A DNA stretch of 64,000 nt from Janthinobacterium silvisoli (GCF_014200725.1 NZ_JACHCL010000007.1:1-64000); one strand, 5' to 3'. Counted from the stretch's first letter, positions 8,479-17,976 are shown. Notes: generated by a model from the letters alone, not told the origin. Program-made: numbers and translations.

Positions 8479-10161
8479 ATGGACAAGATTTGGTTGAAGT
8501 CGTACCCGGACAGTGTGCCGGCAGAGATTGATTGCACGCAATACCGTTCCGTGACGCATTTGCTGGAAGAGTCGTTCCAGAAATATGCTGACCGCAACGC
8601 GTTCGTTTGCATGGACAAGTTCATGACGTACCGCGAGCTGGACAAGCTATCCCTGCAAATGGGCGCCTGGCTGCAAAGCAAGGGCTTGCAACCGGGTGCG
8701 CGCGTGGCCATCATGTTGCCGAACGTCTTGCAATACCCGGTGGCAATGGCAGCGATTCTGCGTGCCGGCTATACCGTGGTCAACGTCAACCCGCTGTACA
8801 CGCCGCGCGAATTGCAGCACCAGCTGACCGATTCGGGCAGCGAGGTGATCATCGTGCTGGAAAACTTTGCCACCACGGTGCAAGAGGTGTTGCCGCACAC
8901 GCAAGTCAAGCATGTGATCGTTGCCACCATGGGCGACTTGCTGGGCGGTTTGAAAGGCACCATCGTCAATTTCGTCGTGCGCAAGATCAAGAAAATGGTG
9001 CCTGCGTTTTCGCTGCCGGGCGCCATCAGCTTCAACAAGATGCTGTCTGAAGGCGCCGGCATGACCTTGACGCCAGCTAACCAGGGCCACGACGATATCG
9101 TCTTCCTGCAGTACACGGGCGGCACCACGGGCGTGTCGAAAGGCGCCATGCTATTGCACCGCAACGTGATCGCCAACGTACTGCAAAACGAGGCATGGAT
9201 TTCGCCCGTGATGACCCGCGAAATGCGCGCCACCTCGATGGGTTTCGTGTGCGCCTTGCCGATGTATCACATCTATTCGCTGACGGTCAGCGCGCTGATG
9301 GGCATGCGCCTGGGCGGCTTGAACTTGCTGATCCCGAACCCGCGCGACATTCCCGGTTTCGTGAAGGAATTGGCCAAGCACAAGATCGTCGTCTTCCCGG
9401 CCGTCAATACCTTGTATAACGCCCTGCTGAACAATGCCGACTTCGCCAAGCTCGATTTCTCGAGCTACAAAGTATGCAACGGCGGCGGCATGGCCCTGCA
9501 GCGTAATGTGGCCGAGCGCTGGCTGAAGGTCACTGGCTGCCCCTTGATCGAAGGTTATGGCATGTCGGAAACGTCACCGGTGGTGACGGGCAACCGCGTC
9601 GATATCACGGAATTTACGGGCACCATCGGTTTGCCTATTTCGTCGACGGAAGTGATCATCGTCAATGATGATGGCGTGGCGGTGGCGCTGGGTGAACCGG
9701 GCGAGATCGCCGTGAAAGGGCCGCAAGTGATGGCCGGTTACTGGCAGCGCCCCGATGAAACGGCCAAGTCGATGACGTCTGATGGTTTTTTCAAGACGGG
9801 CGACGTGGGTATCATGGATGAGCGCGGTTACGTGCGTATCGTCGACCGCAAGAAAGACATGATCATCGTGTCCGGCTTCAATGTGTATCCGAATGAGGTG
9901 GAAGACGTGGTGGCGTCCTGCCCTGGCGTACTCGAGTGCGCCTGCATCGGCGTGCCGGACGCCAACTCGGGTGAAGCCGTGAAAGTATTTGTCGTACGCA
10001 AGGATCCTAACCTGACGGTAGAGCAGATCCGCGAGCACTGCAAACATGAATTGACGGCCTACAAGAAACCGAAGTACATCGAGTTTCGCGATGAATTGCC
10101 GAAGACCAACGTCGGCAAGATCCTGCGCCGTCAATTGCGCGATGAAAAGAAAGCTGCTTAA
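8479..10161 (+). CDS. fadD: Long-chain-fatty-acid--CoA ligase (second copy)
   Basis: A 560-residue protein that aligns end to end with the preceding gene, starting with the same MDKIWLKSYP. It has the same adenylation motif (YTGGTTGVSKGA), GYGMSETSP, and the hinge DRKKDMIIVSGFNVYPNE. Both copies keep every recognisable catalytic residue, so both are probably active, perhaps with different chain-length preference. A GAGG ribosome-binding site sits just before the ATG. The stop codon overlaps that of a truncated acyltransferase gene on the other strand. Confidence 0.93.
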   Translation: MDKIWLKSYPDSVPAEIDCTQYRSVTHLLEESFQKYADRNAFVCMDKFMTYRELDKLSLQMGAWLQSKGLQPGARVAIMLPNVLQYPVAMAAILRAGYTVVNVNPLYTPRELQHQLTDSGSEVIIVLENFATTVQEVLPHTQVKHVIVATMGDLLGGLKGTIVNFVVRKIKKMVPAFSLPGAISFNKMLSEGAGMTLTPANQGHDDIVFLQYTGGTTGVSKGAMLLHRNVIANVLQNEAWISPVMTREMRATSMGFVCALPMYHIYSLTVSALMGMRLGGLNLLIPNPRDIPGFVKELAKHKIVVFPAVNTLYNALLNNADFAKLDFSSYKVCNGGGMALQRNVAERWLKVTGCPLIEGYGMSETSPVVTGNRVDITEFTGTIGLPISSTEVIIVNDDGVAVALGEPGEIAVKGPQVMAGYWQRPDETAKSMTSDGFFKTGDVGIMDERGYVRIVDRKKDMIIVSGFNVYPNEVEDVVASCPGVLECACIGVPDANSGEAVKVFVVRKDPNLTVEQIREHCKHELTAYKKPKYIEFRDELPKTNVGKILRRQLRDEKKAA

Positions 10162-10835
10162 TTCACTGGTAATACTCTGTCCGCCACCAAACGCCTGTTT
10201 GGCTGGGCGGGCAAGCCGAAGCAGGGACGCAGCCACCACACCTTGCTGATCAGTAGCGAGGTGCCCAGCCAGTACACCATCACCGTCCCCGTCAGTATCA
10301 GCAGCGGTTCCAACACCGGGCCCAGCTTCAATGGCACCAGCCAGTAGGCCAGCAGGATGATGGCGCTCTGGTGCAGTATGTACCAGGGAAACACGGCTTG
10401 CCGCGCCCATGGCAGCCAGGCAAATGGCCGGTTCAATAGCGTATGCGACCAGCCCAGGATGGTGCAGATGGCTAGCCACATATACAGGTTGCGCATGGGC
10501 CAGGAGCCCAGCGACGCCCAGGTCAGCAAGTGTTCCGAATGGATCTTGTCAAAAAACATATATGCGGCAAACGCGCATAGTCCCAAGACCAGGGTATGCC
10601 AGCGCAGACGTGCCAGTTCCATCCACAGCCCCTTGTCATTGCCCAGCCACCAGCCATATAAAAACATCGTGAAGTAGATGGCGTGCGCGTACCAGTCATG
10701 CACCACCGCATGGGTTTCCGGATAGCGCATCCTCAATAACACCATTGCTGCCAGCGTAGGCAGGGTTGGCAAGACCAGCAGACGCCAGCCGCGTGGGCGC
10801 TGGAACATGGCTTGCATGCGGTCCAGCAGCGGCAA
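10158..10835 (-). pseudogene. Acyltransferase-3 family protein, 5'-truncated remnant
   Basis: About 225 codons matching the C-terminal part of membrane acyltransferases of the Acyl_transf_3/OpgC type, with several hydrophobic segments and the late motif FPWYILHQSAIILLAYWL. Full-length relatives are about 350-400 residues, so the N-terminal membrane segments and the early conserved histidine are absent. Reading upstream, the homologous frame begins LPLLDRMQ and meets TAA directly before the TTG at 10833-10835. No credible start or ribosome-binding site exists there. The gene abuts a LytTR gene that is likewise missing its 5' end. The TAA and the missing domain are seen; the deletion is inferred. 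Confidence 0.75.
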
Positions 10836-11343
10836 TTACGATGTCGGTGCGTGGTGGCGCGAACTGCCGTATGAGTATCTGAAAGATGTGCGCTCTTATT
10901 TCGAGGTCTTGCTGGTGCTGGGTTTTTATCGCTTGTTACTGATGCGCTGGCAAGGCGAGGCGAGCTTGCTGGGGGAACCCGACGAAGGGCCAGCCGTGGA
11001 ACCGGTGCAGCAGCCTGAACGTTTCCTGGTGCGCAAGCTGGGCAAGGATTTTTTGTTGCCAGCCTTTGAAATCGAATGGATACAGGCTTGGGGCAACTAT
11101 GTAAACCTGCATGTGCGCGGGCATGATTATCCGCTGCGCTCGACCATGGCCGCCATCGAGCGGCGGCTCGACGGCAAGCGCTTCGTGCGCGTGCACCGCA
11201 GCTACATCGTCAACCTCGATTTCGTGCAAACGATCACGCCACTGGAATCGGGCGATGCACGCGCCAGCCTGCGGACGGGTGGTGAAGTGCCGGTCAGCCG
11301 GCGTTATCGCGATGCCTTGAAAAACCTGTCGATGGCTTCTTAG
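10807..11343 (+). pseudogene. LytTR-family regulator, 5'-truncated remnant
   Basis: Family-like sequence begins at about 10837 with YDVGAWWRELPYEYLKDVR, the end of the membrane sensor domain. A linker follows, then a complete LytTR DNA-binding domain (FLVRKLGKDFLLPAFEIEWI through VRVHRSYIVNLDFV to VPVSRRYR). Relatives carry several more transmembrane helices before this point. The first ten codons from the ATG at 10807 are simply the reverse complement of the adjoining acyltransferase remnant. An expressed product would be a DNA-binding domain with at most one membrane helix. I call it a remnant, though activity of the isolated domain cannot be excluded. Confidence 0.72.
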
Positions 11344-12932
11344 CCACGCTGCAAGCCTGGCTTGCCGTCGTGCACCGTAAAGCTGGCCAGGGTAGCGATG
11401 TTCGATGCGCTATCGCGCACATTGTCCAGGCCCAGGAACAGCGTCGTGGTTTTCTCTGGCGTGATGTTGAGCAACATGTAACCACGCTTGTCACTGCGCC
11501 CGTAGCGGATATGCGGGTTCATCGCCACGTACTCGGCCGTGCGCGCTTGCGGGCGCGAGCTGGACGTGATCGAGGTGCCGCAAAATTCGGTGGCGATCAC
11601 GGGATTGTCGCGGCTGGCTGGCCGCATGGCGTCCTGGCTCAGTTCGGTGGCATAAAAAGTGTGTACATCGCCCGACAATACCAGCGGATTGCGCGCGCCG
11701 CTGCTCTGCAAGCTATTCAATAAATGCTGGCGCGCCATCGGATAGCCATCCCAGCCATCGGTCCAGATCCGCTCGTCGCCGGGCCGCAAAATCGGCACCT
11801 GGCTCGACTGCGCCATCAAGGTTTGCTGGGCCAGGATATTCCAATGCGCGGGAGATTTGTCCAGCCCGGCTTGCAACCAGCGCTGCTGCTCTTCGCCCAG
11901 CATGGTGCGTTCCGGTTTCAGCAGATCGGGGCAACTGCGCGTGGTGACGGAATTCGAGCCACCGCGCCCTGGCCGTGCGCAAGCGTGGTGGGCGCGGTAT
12001 TGCCGGTCGTCCAATACATGGAAGCGGGCCAGGCGGCCCCAGTCATAGCGCTGGTAGATGCGCATGTCGACGAAGCCGCGCCGGCCCAGCGGCAGCAGGC
12101 GTAGCGGCATGTGTTCATAAAACGCCTGGTAGGCAGCCGCCCGGCGCTCCATGAAATTTGGCGTGAGCAATTCGTCGCGGTCATTCGCGTAATCATTGGA
12201 CACTTCATGGTCGTCCCAGGTGACGATCCATGGTGCAGCTTCATGCGCACCCTGCAGGTCGAGATCGCTCTTGTATTGCGCGTAGCGGGTGCGGTATTCA
12301 TCGAGGGTAAAACTTTCGTTGCTACGCACGGCCCGGGCCGGGTGTTGCAGCTGATACGGGCCCCACTCATAAATATAGTCGCCCAGAAACGCCACCAGGT
12401 CGGGTGCGGCGGCCGTAATATGCCGGTGCGCGGCATAGGCGCCAAATTCCCAGTGCTGGCAGGAAGCCACCGCCAGTTTCAAGGAGCCGGGCAGGGTATC
12501 GGGGACAGGCGCCGTGCGCGTACGGCCCACCGGGCTGACGGCGTCGCCAAGCATGAAGCGGTACCAATACCAGCGCCCGGGCGCCAGCCCACCCACGTCG
12601 ACGTGCACGCTGTGCGCCAGTGTTGGCGTGGCTTGTACCGATCCTCGCGCAACGATGCGCCGAAATGCTTCATCGTCGGCTATCTCCCAGCGTACGCTCA
12701 AGGTGATGGCTGGCGTGGCGCCGACATGCAGCGGGTCGTAGCAGATGCGTGTCCAGAGCACCACGGCGTCGGGTAGGGGAGAACCGGAGGCCACGCCCAG
12801 CGCAAACGGATAGCCGGCGCCATTCAGGCGTGCCGCCGCGCTGGCGCTGGAACCGGATAGTGCGCCGCCTGCGGCCGCCAGCGCGGCGATGCGTGCCGTG
12901 CTGAGCAAAAAGATGCGGCGCTGGCTATCCAC
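11340..12932 (-). CDS. phoD: PhoD-like alkaline phosphatase (Tat-exported)
   Basis: A 530-residue PhoD-family metallophosphatase/phosphodiesterase. The N-terminus QRRIFLLSTARIAALAAAGG is a twin-arginine signal. A fibronectin-like domain is followed by the metal-binding core with GDYIYEWG and TWDDHEVSNDYAND and later SGDVHTFYA. It would release phosphate from periplasmic phosphomonoesters or diesters using Fe/Ca, as known for the family. The start must be GTG at 12932, because an in-frame TAA lies only five codons upstream. It follows the thioesterase gene by 15 bp on the same strand. Confidence 0.88.
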   Translation of the reverse strand: MDSQRRIFLLSTARIAALAAAGGALSGSSASAAARLNGAGYPFALGVASGSPLPDAVVLWTRICYDPLHVGATPAITLSVRWEIADDEAFRRIVARGSVQATPTLAHSVHVDVGGLAPGRWYWYRFMLGDAVSPVGRTRTAPVPDTLPGSLKLAVASCQHWEFGAYAAHRHITAAAPDLVAFLGDYIYEWGPYQLQHPARAVRSNESFTLDEYRTRYAQYKSDLDLQGAHEAAPWIVTWDDHEVSNDYANDRDELLTPNFMERRAAAYQAFYEHMPLRLLPLGRRGFVDMRIYQRYDWGRLARFHVLDDRQYRAHHACARPGRGGSNSVTTRSCPDLLKPERTMLGEEQQRWLQAGLDKSPAHWNILAQQTLMAQSSQVPILRPGDERIWTDGWDGYPMARQHLLNSLQSSGARNPLVLSGDVHTFYATELSQDAMRPASRDNPVIATEFCGTSITSSSRPQARTAEYVAMNPHIRYGRSDKRGYMLLNITPEKTTTLFLGLDNVRDSASNIATLASFTVHDGKPGLQRG

Positions 12933-12947
12933 GGCAGAAGCGGGGGA

Positions 12948-13388
12948 TTAGTGTGATAGCAGGGTTTCGATAGGCGGCACTTTGCGCGGCTTGCGGTCTG
13001 AATCGGTAGCGACGTAGGTCAGGGTGGCTTCCGTGACTTTCACCGTACACGCCTGCAAGCGGTTGCGCTCGGCATATACTTCCACGTTGACGGTGATCGA
13101 GGTATTGCCTACCTTGACGATATCGGCGTAGAAGGAGAGTAAATCGCCGACGAACACGGGGTTTTTGAAGACGAAGGAGTTGACGGCTATCGTGGCTACG
13201 CGGCCGTTGGCACGCCGCGTGGCTGGCAGCGAACCGGCGATATCGACTTGCGCCATGATCCAGCCACCGAAAACGTCGCCGTAAACATTGGCGTCCGATG
13301 GCGCGGGCATCATGCGCAGTTCAGGCATTTTGCCAGCGGGCAGCCCGGAGGCGAGGCAGTTATCGGGGCGGGCGGGGGAGGTACTCAT
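12948..13388 (-). CDS. Acyl-CoA thioesterase (YciA/hotdog family)
   Basis: A 146-residue single-hotdog thioesterase. The conserved core GDVFGGWIMAQVDIAG contains the catalytic Asn/Asp region typical of YciA and cytosolic acyl-CoA hydrolases, and VATIAVNSFVFKNPV follows. It hydrolyses acyl-CoA thioesters in the cytoplasm. Its start faces the Atm1-type exporter gene 61 bp away, so the two are divergently transcribed. The phoD-like gene lies 15 bp downstream and is probably co-transcribed, though a functional link is not obvious. Confidence 0.86.
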   Translation of the reverse strand: MSTSPARPDNCLASGLPAGKMPELRMMPAPSDANVYGDVFGGWIMAQVDIAGSLPATRRANGRVATIAVNSFVFKNPVFVGDLLSFYADIVKVGNTSITVNVEVYAERNRLQACTVKVTEATLTYVATDSDRKPRKVPPIETLLSH

Positions 13389-13449
13389 CGTTTATTCTCA
13401 TGAAAGGCTACAATTGCCCCGATTGAACCATAAAAAGCCAACCTTCGCC

Positions 13450-15294
13450 ATGCGCCGCTCCCCGAATACCTCTCCTACTCGCCCGCCAGCTAGCGCCAGC
13501 CGCAGCGATTTTTCCACCATCAAGACCCTGCTGCCGTATCTATGGGTCTATAAATGGCGTGTCCTGCTGGCGCTGCTCTGTCTGGTGGGGGCCAAGCTGG
13601 CCAACGTGGGCGTGCCGCTGGTGCTGAAAAAACTGGTCGACGCCATGACCATCACGGCTGCCCATCCGCAGGCGCTGCTGGTGTTGCCCGTCAGCTTGCT
13701 GGTGGCGTATGGCTTGCTGCGGCTGTCGACCACCTTGTTTACGGAATTGCGCGAATTCCTGTTTGCCAGGGTTACGCAGCGCGCCGTGCGCACCATCGCG
13801 CTGCAAGTTTTCCGCCACTTGCATGCCTTGTCGCTGCGCTTTCATTTGAACCGCCAGACGGGCGGCATGACGCGCGATATCGAGCGCGGCACGCGCAGCG
13901 TCGGTTCGCTCATTTCCTACACCTTGTTCAATATCTTGCCGACCCTGGTGGAAATCACTCTGGTGCTCGGCTACCTGGTGCTGCATTACGACATCTGGTT
14001 TACCGTCATTACGGCGGTGGCGCTGGTGTCGTATATCGCGTTTACGGTGCTGGTGACGAATTGGCGCACGCATTTCCGCCGCACCATGAATGACCTCGAT
14101 TCGAAGGCAAATACCAAGGCCATCGATTCGCTGATCAACTATGAAACGGTGAAGTATTTCGGCAACGAAGATTACGAGGCGCAGCGCTACGACGAAGGTT
14201 TGAAACGTTATGAAACGGCGGCCGTGAAATCGCAGACATCCTTGTCGCTGCTTAACACGGGCCAGTCGCTGATCATCGCCACGGCCGTTACCTTGATTTT
14301 GTGGCGCGCCACGGTTGGCGTGATCGCAGGCAGCATGACCCTGGGCGACCTGGTGCTGGTCAATGCCTTCATGATACAGCTGTATATTCCGCTCAATTTC
14401 CTGGGCGTGATTTACCGCGAAATCAAGCAAAGCCTGGCCGATATGGAACGTCTGTTTTCGCTGCTCGATGAAAACCGCGAAATCGCCGATGCACCCGATG
14501 CTGCGCCGTTAGTCACGCGCGGTGCAGCCGTGCGTTTCGCCCATGTTGATTTCCACTATGAAGCCAAGCGGCAAATCCTGTTCGATGTGGATTTCCAGAT
14601 CGCCGCCGGGACTACCACGGCCGTGGTTGGCCACAGCGGTTCGGGCAAATCCACCCTCTCGCGCTTGCTGTTTCGCTTCTATGAAGTCGATGGCGGCAGC
14701 ATCACCATCGATGGCCAGGACTTGCGCCACGTTACGCAGGATTCCTTGCGCGCCGCCATCGGCATCGTGCCGCAGGATACGGTGCTGTTCAACGACACCA
14801 TCGAATACAACATCGCGTATGGCAAACCGGGCGCCAGCAAGGAAGCCATCGTGGCGGCGGCCAAGGCCGCGTCCATCCACGACTTCATCGAGAGCTTGCC
14901 TGATGGCTACAACTCGATGGTGGGCGAGCGCGGCTTGAAACTGTCGGGCGGTGAAAAACAGCGCGTGGCGATTGCCCGTACCTTGCTGAAAGACCCGGCC
15001 ATTCTGATCTTCGATGAAGCCACTTCGGCGCTCGACTCCAAGGCGGAGCAGGCGATCCAGTCGCAGCTCAAGGAAATCGCCAAGGACCGCACCACGCTGG
15101 TGATTGCGCATCGCTTGTCGACGGTGGCCGACGCCCAGCAAATCCTGGTGCTCGACCATGGCCGCATCGTCGAGCGCGGCACGCATCCGCAACTGCTGGC
15201 CGCCGATGGCTTGTATGCGCAGATGTGGCAACGCCAGCAGGCGAGCCAGGATGAGGAGCAGGACGAGTTGATTGAACTGCTGTCTACCAAATAA
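13450..15294 (+). CDS. ABC exporter of the Atm1/HMT1 type (half transporter)
   Basis: A fused permease-ATPase of 614 residues acting as a homodimer in the inner membrane. Six transmembrane helices fill residues 35-330. The nucleotide-binding domain has Walker A GHSGSGKST (394-402), signature LSGGEKQR (498-505) and Walker B ILIFDEAT (about 517-524). Sequence such as NYETVKYFGNEDYE in the membrane-domain region is typical of the Atm1 group, whose members export glutathione conjugates or persulfides and affect Fe-S and heavy-metal handling. The frame is open upstream to 13288, but that part overlaps the thioesterase gene, so 13450 is preferred. Confidence 0.9.
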   Translation: MRRSPNTSPTRPPASASRSDFSTIKTLLPYLWVYKWRVLLALLCLVGAKLANVGVPLVLKKLVDAMTITAAHPQALLVLPVSLLVAYGLLRLSTTLFTELREFLFARVTQRAVRTIALQVFRHLHALSLRFHLNRQTGGMTRDIERGTRSVGSLISYTLFNILPTLVEITLVLGYLVLHYDIWFTVITAVALVSYIAFTVLVTNWRTHFRRTMNDLDSKANTKAIDSLINYETVKYFGNEDYEAQRYDEGLKRYETAAVKSQTSLSLLNTGQSLIIATAVTLILWRATVGVIAGSMTLGDLVLVNAFMIQLYIPLNFLGVIYREIKQSLADMERLFSLLDENREIADAPDAAPLVTRGAAVRFAHVDFHYEAKRQILFDVDFQIAAGTTTAVVGHSGSGKSTLSRLLFRFYEVDGGSITIDGQDLRHVTQDSLRAAIGIVPQDTVLFNDTIEYNIAYGKPGASKEAIVAAAKAASIHDFIESLPDGYNSMVGERGLKLSGGEKQRVAIARTLLKDPAILIFDEATSALDSKAEQAIQSQLKEIAKDRTTLVIAHRLSTVADAQQILVLDHGRIVERGTHPQLLAADGLYAQMWQRQQASQDEEQDELIELLSTK

Positions 15295-15312
15295 CAGTCG
15301 GAAAAATGCCAC

Positions 15313-15349
15313 AGCAGCGGCGATGCGCATCAGCGTATCGCTGCTATTT
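15313..15349 (+). terminator. Terminator after the Atm1-type exporter
   Basis: AGCAGCG (15313-15319) pairs with CGCTGCT (15339-15345), with an inner GATGCGC/GCGTATC stem containing one wobble pair. ATTTGT follows. The U-tract is short. The rest of the gap to 15475 is AT-rich and probably holds the gltI promoter, which I could not resolve. Confidence 0.55.
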
Positions 15350-15475
15350 GTCACGCAATCAAGGAAAACGGTTAGTCTTACGATAAAAATGAAATAAAAT
15401 TAATGCCATTGGTGGCGTCTGCACCAGCGTTGTTTCGTACGGGGTTCACCCCGGTTTGTCCGTCCAGGAGAATGA

Positions 15476-16432
15476 ATGAAATTAACCAGAATAGTCGCCA
15501 CTGTGCTCAGCATTGGCGTCCTCAGCAGTATGTCAGCCGCTAATGCACAGGACTTGACGGGCACCTTGGCCAAGATCAAGAAAGCCGGTTCCATTACCCT
15601 CGGCGTACGTGACGGTTCCGTGCCGTTTTCCTACCTCGACGATAAACAGCAATACCAAGGGTATTCGATCGACCTGTGCATGAAGGTCGTCACGGCCCTG
15701 CAAAAACATCTGGGGCTGAGCCAGCTCAAAGTGGTGATGAATCCTGTTACTTCGGCCAACCGTATTCCCTTGATTGCCAACGGCACCGTCGACCTTGAAT
15801 GCGGTTCGACGACGAATAATCTGGAACGCCAGCAGCAGGTAGCGTTTGCGCCCACCATGTTTGTGATCGGCAACCGCATCCTGTCGAAAAAGACGGCCAA
15901 TATCAAGACCCTGGAAGACTTGCGCGGCAAGACCCTGGTCGCCACGGCCGGCACCTCGACCGTCAAGCAGATGACGATCTTGAACAAGGAAAAAAACCTG
16001 GGCATGAATATCGCCATCGCCAAGGACCATCCTGAATCATTTTTGATGCTGGAAACGGGGCGCGCGGTGGCCGAAGCGAATGACGACATTCTGCTGGCTT
16101 CGCAAGTGGCCAACTCGAAAAATCCCAATGATTATGAGATCACCAAAGAAGCGCTGTCGGTAGAACCGTACGGCATCATGCTGCGCAGAAACGACCCAGC
16201 CTTCAAGAAGGTGGTCGACGATGCCTTGATCCGTTTGTACAAGAGCGATGATATCAACCGCATCTACGCCAAGTGGTTTACCTCGCCGATTCCACCCAAA
16301 GGCATCAACCTGAACTTCCCCATGCCGGCGCAATTGAAGGCTGTGTTTGCCAATCCGACCGACTCCGGCGACCCGGCCGCCTATGCCGCCGTGCCGGAAG
16401 CGCAAAAGACCTCGGACAAAAAGAAAAAATAA
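15476..16432 (+). CDS. gltI: Glutamate/aspartate ABC transporter, periplasmic binding protein
   Basis: A 318-residue solute-binding protein of family 3. The cleavable signal peptide ends near MSAANAQD. The motif GSITLGVRDGSVPFSYLDDKQQYQGYSIDLC at residues 37-67 is the start of the ligand-binding lobe and is typical of GltI/DEBP. The lysine-rich C-terminus (SDKKKK) is unusual but harmless. It delivers glutamate or aspartate to GltJK. AGGAG precedes the ATG. A strong hairpin separates it from gltJ, consistent with higher expression of the binding protein than of the membrane components. Confidence 0.93.
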   Translation: MKLTRIVATVLSIGVLSSMSAANAQDLTGTLAKIKKAGSITLGVRDGSVPFSYLDDKQQYQGYSIDLCMKVVTALQKHLGLSQLKVVMNPVTSANRIPLIANGTVDLECGSTTNNLERQQQVAFAPTMFVIGNRILSKKTANIKTLEDLRGKTLVATAGTSTVKQMTILNKEKNLGMNIAIAKDHPESFLMLETGRAVAEANDDILLASQVANSKNPNDYEITKEALSVEPYGIMLRRNDPAFKKVVDDALIRLYKSDDINRIYAKWFTSPIPPKGINLNFPMPAQLKAVFANPTDSGDPAAYAAVPEAQKTSDKKKK

Positions 16433-16441
16433 ACACGCTGC

Positions 16442-16482
16442 CTGCAAAACCGGGAGGCGCAAGCCTCCCGTTTCATTTGCAG
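16442..16482 (+). terminator. Intra-operon hairpin between gltI and gltJ
   Basis: A perfect 8-bp stem CGGGAGGC-GCAA-GCCTCCCG (16451-16470) has a GNRA loop. An outer CTGCAAA/TTTGCAG pair (16442-16448 with 16476-16482) extends it. Only TTT follows, so it is more likely a stabiliser of the gltI 3' end or a partial terminator than a full stop. Confidence 0.6.
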
Positions 16483-16513
16483 GGACATCTTGCGCTGCAT
16501 GAGAAGGAAAAGC

Positions 16514-17263
16514 ATGAATTATCATTGGAATTGGCATATCTTCGGGGAGATGTCGCCCGATGGCGTGCACACCTATATGGACACCCTGTGGGCCGGCTTG
16601 ACGTGGACCCTGGCCACGGCTGGCGCGGCCTGGATCATGGCGCTGATCCTCGGCATGGTGATCGGCACCGTGCGCACTTTGCCGAATAAATGGATCGTCG
16701 GCCTCGCCAATGCTTACGTCGAATTGTTCCGCAATGTGCCGCTGCTGGTGCAAATGTTTTTATGGTATTTCGTGATGCCAGAATTGTTGCCGGCGGAGCT
16801 GGGCAACTGGGTCAAGTCGCTGCCCAACGCACCGTTTGTGACGGCGGTGTTATGCCTGGGATTTTTCACGTCCTCGCGCGTGGCCGTGCAAGTGACGGCC
16901 GGCATCGAGGCGTTGCCGCGCGGGCAGAAACTGGCCGGTACGGCACTGGGCTTGACCCTGCCGCAAACCTATCGTTTCATCTTGTTGCCGATGGCGGCGC
17001 GCGTGATTTTGCCGCCCCTGACCAGCGAGTTTTTGAACATCATCAAGAACAGTTCTGTGGCGCTGACCATCGGCCTGGTGGAGCTGACGGCCAGCGCGCG
17101 CGCCATCCAGGAATTCTCGTTCCAGGTTTTCGAGGCGTTTTCGGCAGCCACCATTATCTATGTCGTCGTCAACCTGGCAGTCGTTGTGTTGATGCAGCTG
17201 ATTGAAAAAAAGGTGGCGATTCCCGGTTTTGTGGTCGCGGGTAGCAGGACAGGAGGACACTGA
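16514..17263 (+). CDS. gltJ: Glutamate/aspartate ABC transporter permease GltJ
   Basis: A 249-residue inner-membrane permease of the HisMQ type with about five transmembrane helices. The EAA-type cytoplasmic loop is G-T-A-L-G-L-T-L-P-Q-T-Y-R-F-I-L-L-P (around residues 147-164), which docks GltL. GAAGGA precedes the start at 16514, which is favoured over an ATG at 16490. It pairs with GltK, whose ATG begins one base after this stop codon. Confidence 0.92.
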   Translation: MNYHWNWHIFGEMSPDGVHTYMDTLWAGLTWTLATAGAAWIMALILGMVIGTVRTLPNKWIVGLANAYVELFRNVPLLVQMFLWYFVMPELLPAELGNWVKSLPNAPFVTAVLCLGFFTSSRVAVQVTAGIEALPRGQKLAGTALGLTLPQTYRFILLPMAARVILPPLTSEFLNIIKNSSVALTIGLVELTASARAIQEFSFQVFEAFSAATIIYVVVNLAVVVLMQLIEKKVAIPGFVVAGSRTGGH

Positions 17264-17264
17264 G

Positions 17265-17957
17265 ATGTTCGCCAATTTCGACTTCGATGTCATCTCGCGC
17301 TCGTGGGTGTATCTGTTCAAGACCGGCATGGTCTTCACCCTGCAACTGACCGTGCTGGCCATGCTGGGCGGCATCGTGCTGGGTACTGCACTGGCACTGA
17401 TGCGCTTGTCCGGCAACCGTATCGTCTCGGGTGTGGCGGCCAGCTACGTCAACCTGATACGCTCGATTCCGCTGGTGCTGGTGATCTTCTGGTTTTACTT
17501 TCTGGTGCCGTATATCGCTGCCTGGATCATCGGCGCTGCCGAGCCGGTAAAAGTGGGGGCGTTTTCTTCTGCGCTGATCACCTTCATCATGTTCGAGGCG
17601 GCCTATTATTGCGAAATCATGCGTAGCGGCATACAGTCCGTATCGCGTGGTCAGGTATGGGCAGGGCAGGCGCTGGGCATGAATTACCGGCAAACCATGG
17701 CCAGTATTGTGCTGCCGCAAGCATTTCGCAATATGATCCCCGTGCTGCTGACGCAGACCATCGTGCTGTTCCAGGATGTGTCGCTGGTGTACGTGCTGTC
17801 GATTCCCGATTTCGTCGGCGCCGCTTCGAAGATCGCACAGCGCGACGGCCGCCTGGTGGAGATGTATGTGTTTGTCGCCGTCGTGTATTTCGTGCTGTGC
17901 TATGCGCTGTCGTGGCTGGTGAAACGCCTGCAGAAACGCGTGACCATCATTCGCTAA
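17265..17957 (+). CDS. gltK: Glutamate/aspartate ABC transporter permease GltK
   Basis: A 230-residue HisMQ-type permease and partner of GltJ. It has four to five hydrophobic helices and the ATPase-docking loop GQALGMNYRQTMASIVLPQ at about 138-156. GGAGG lies eight bases before the chosen ATG and inside the gltJ coding end. An earlier in-frame start at 17202 lies inside gltJ and is not plausible. Confidence 0.92.
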   Translation: MFANFDFDVISRSWVYLFKTGMVFTLQLTVLAMLGGIVLGTALALMRLSGNRIVSGVAASYVNLIRSIPLVLVIFWFYFLVPYIAAWIIGAAEPVKVGAFSSALITFIMFEAAYYCEIMRSGIQSVSRGQVWAGQALGMNYRQTMASIVLPQAFRNMIPVLLTQTIVLFQDVSLVYVLSIPDFVGAASKIAQRDGRLVEMYVFVAVVYFVLCYALSWLVKRLQKRVTIIR

Positions 17958-17976
17958 ACCGGAAAGAAAGAGCAAG

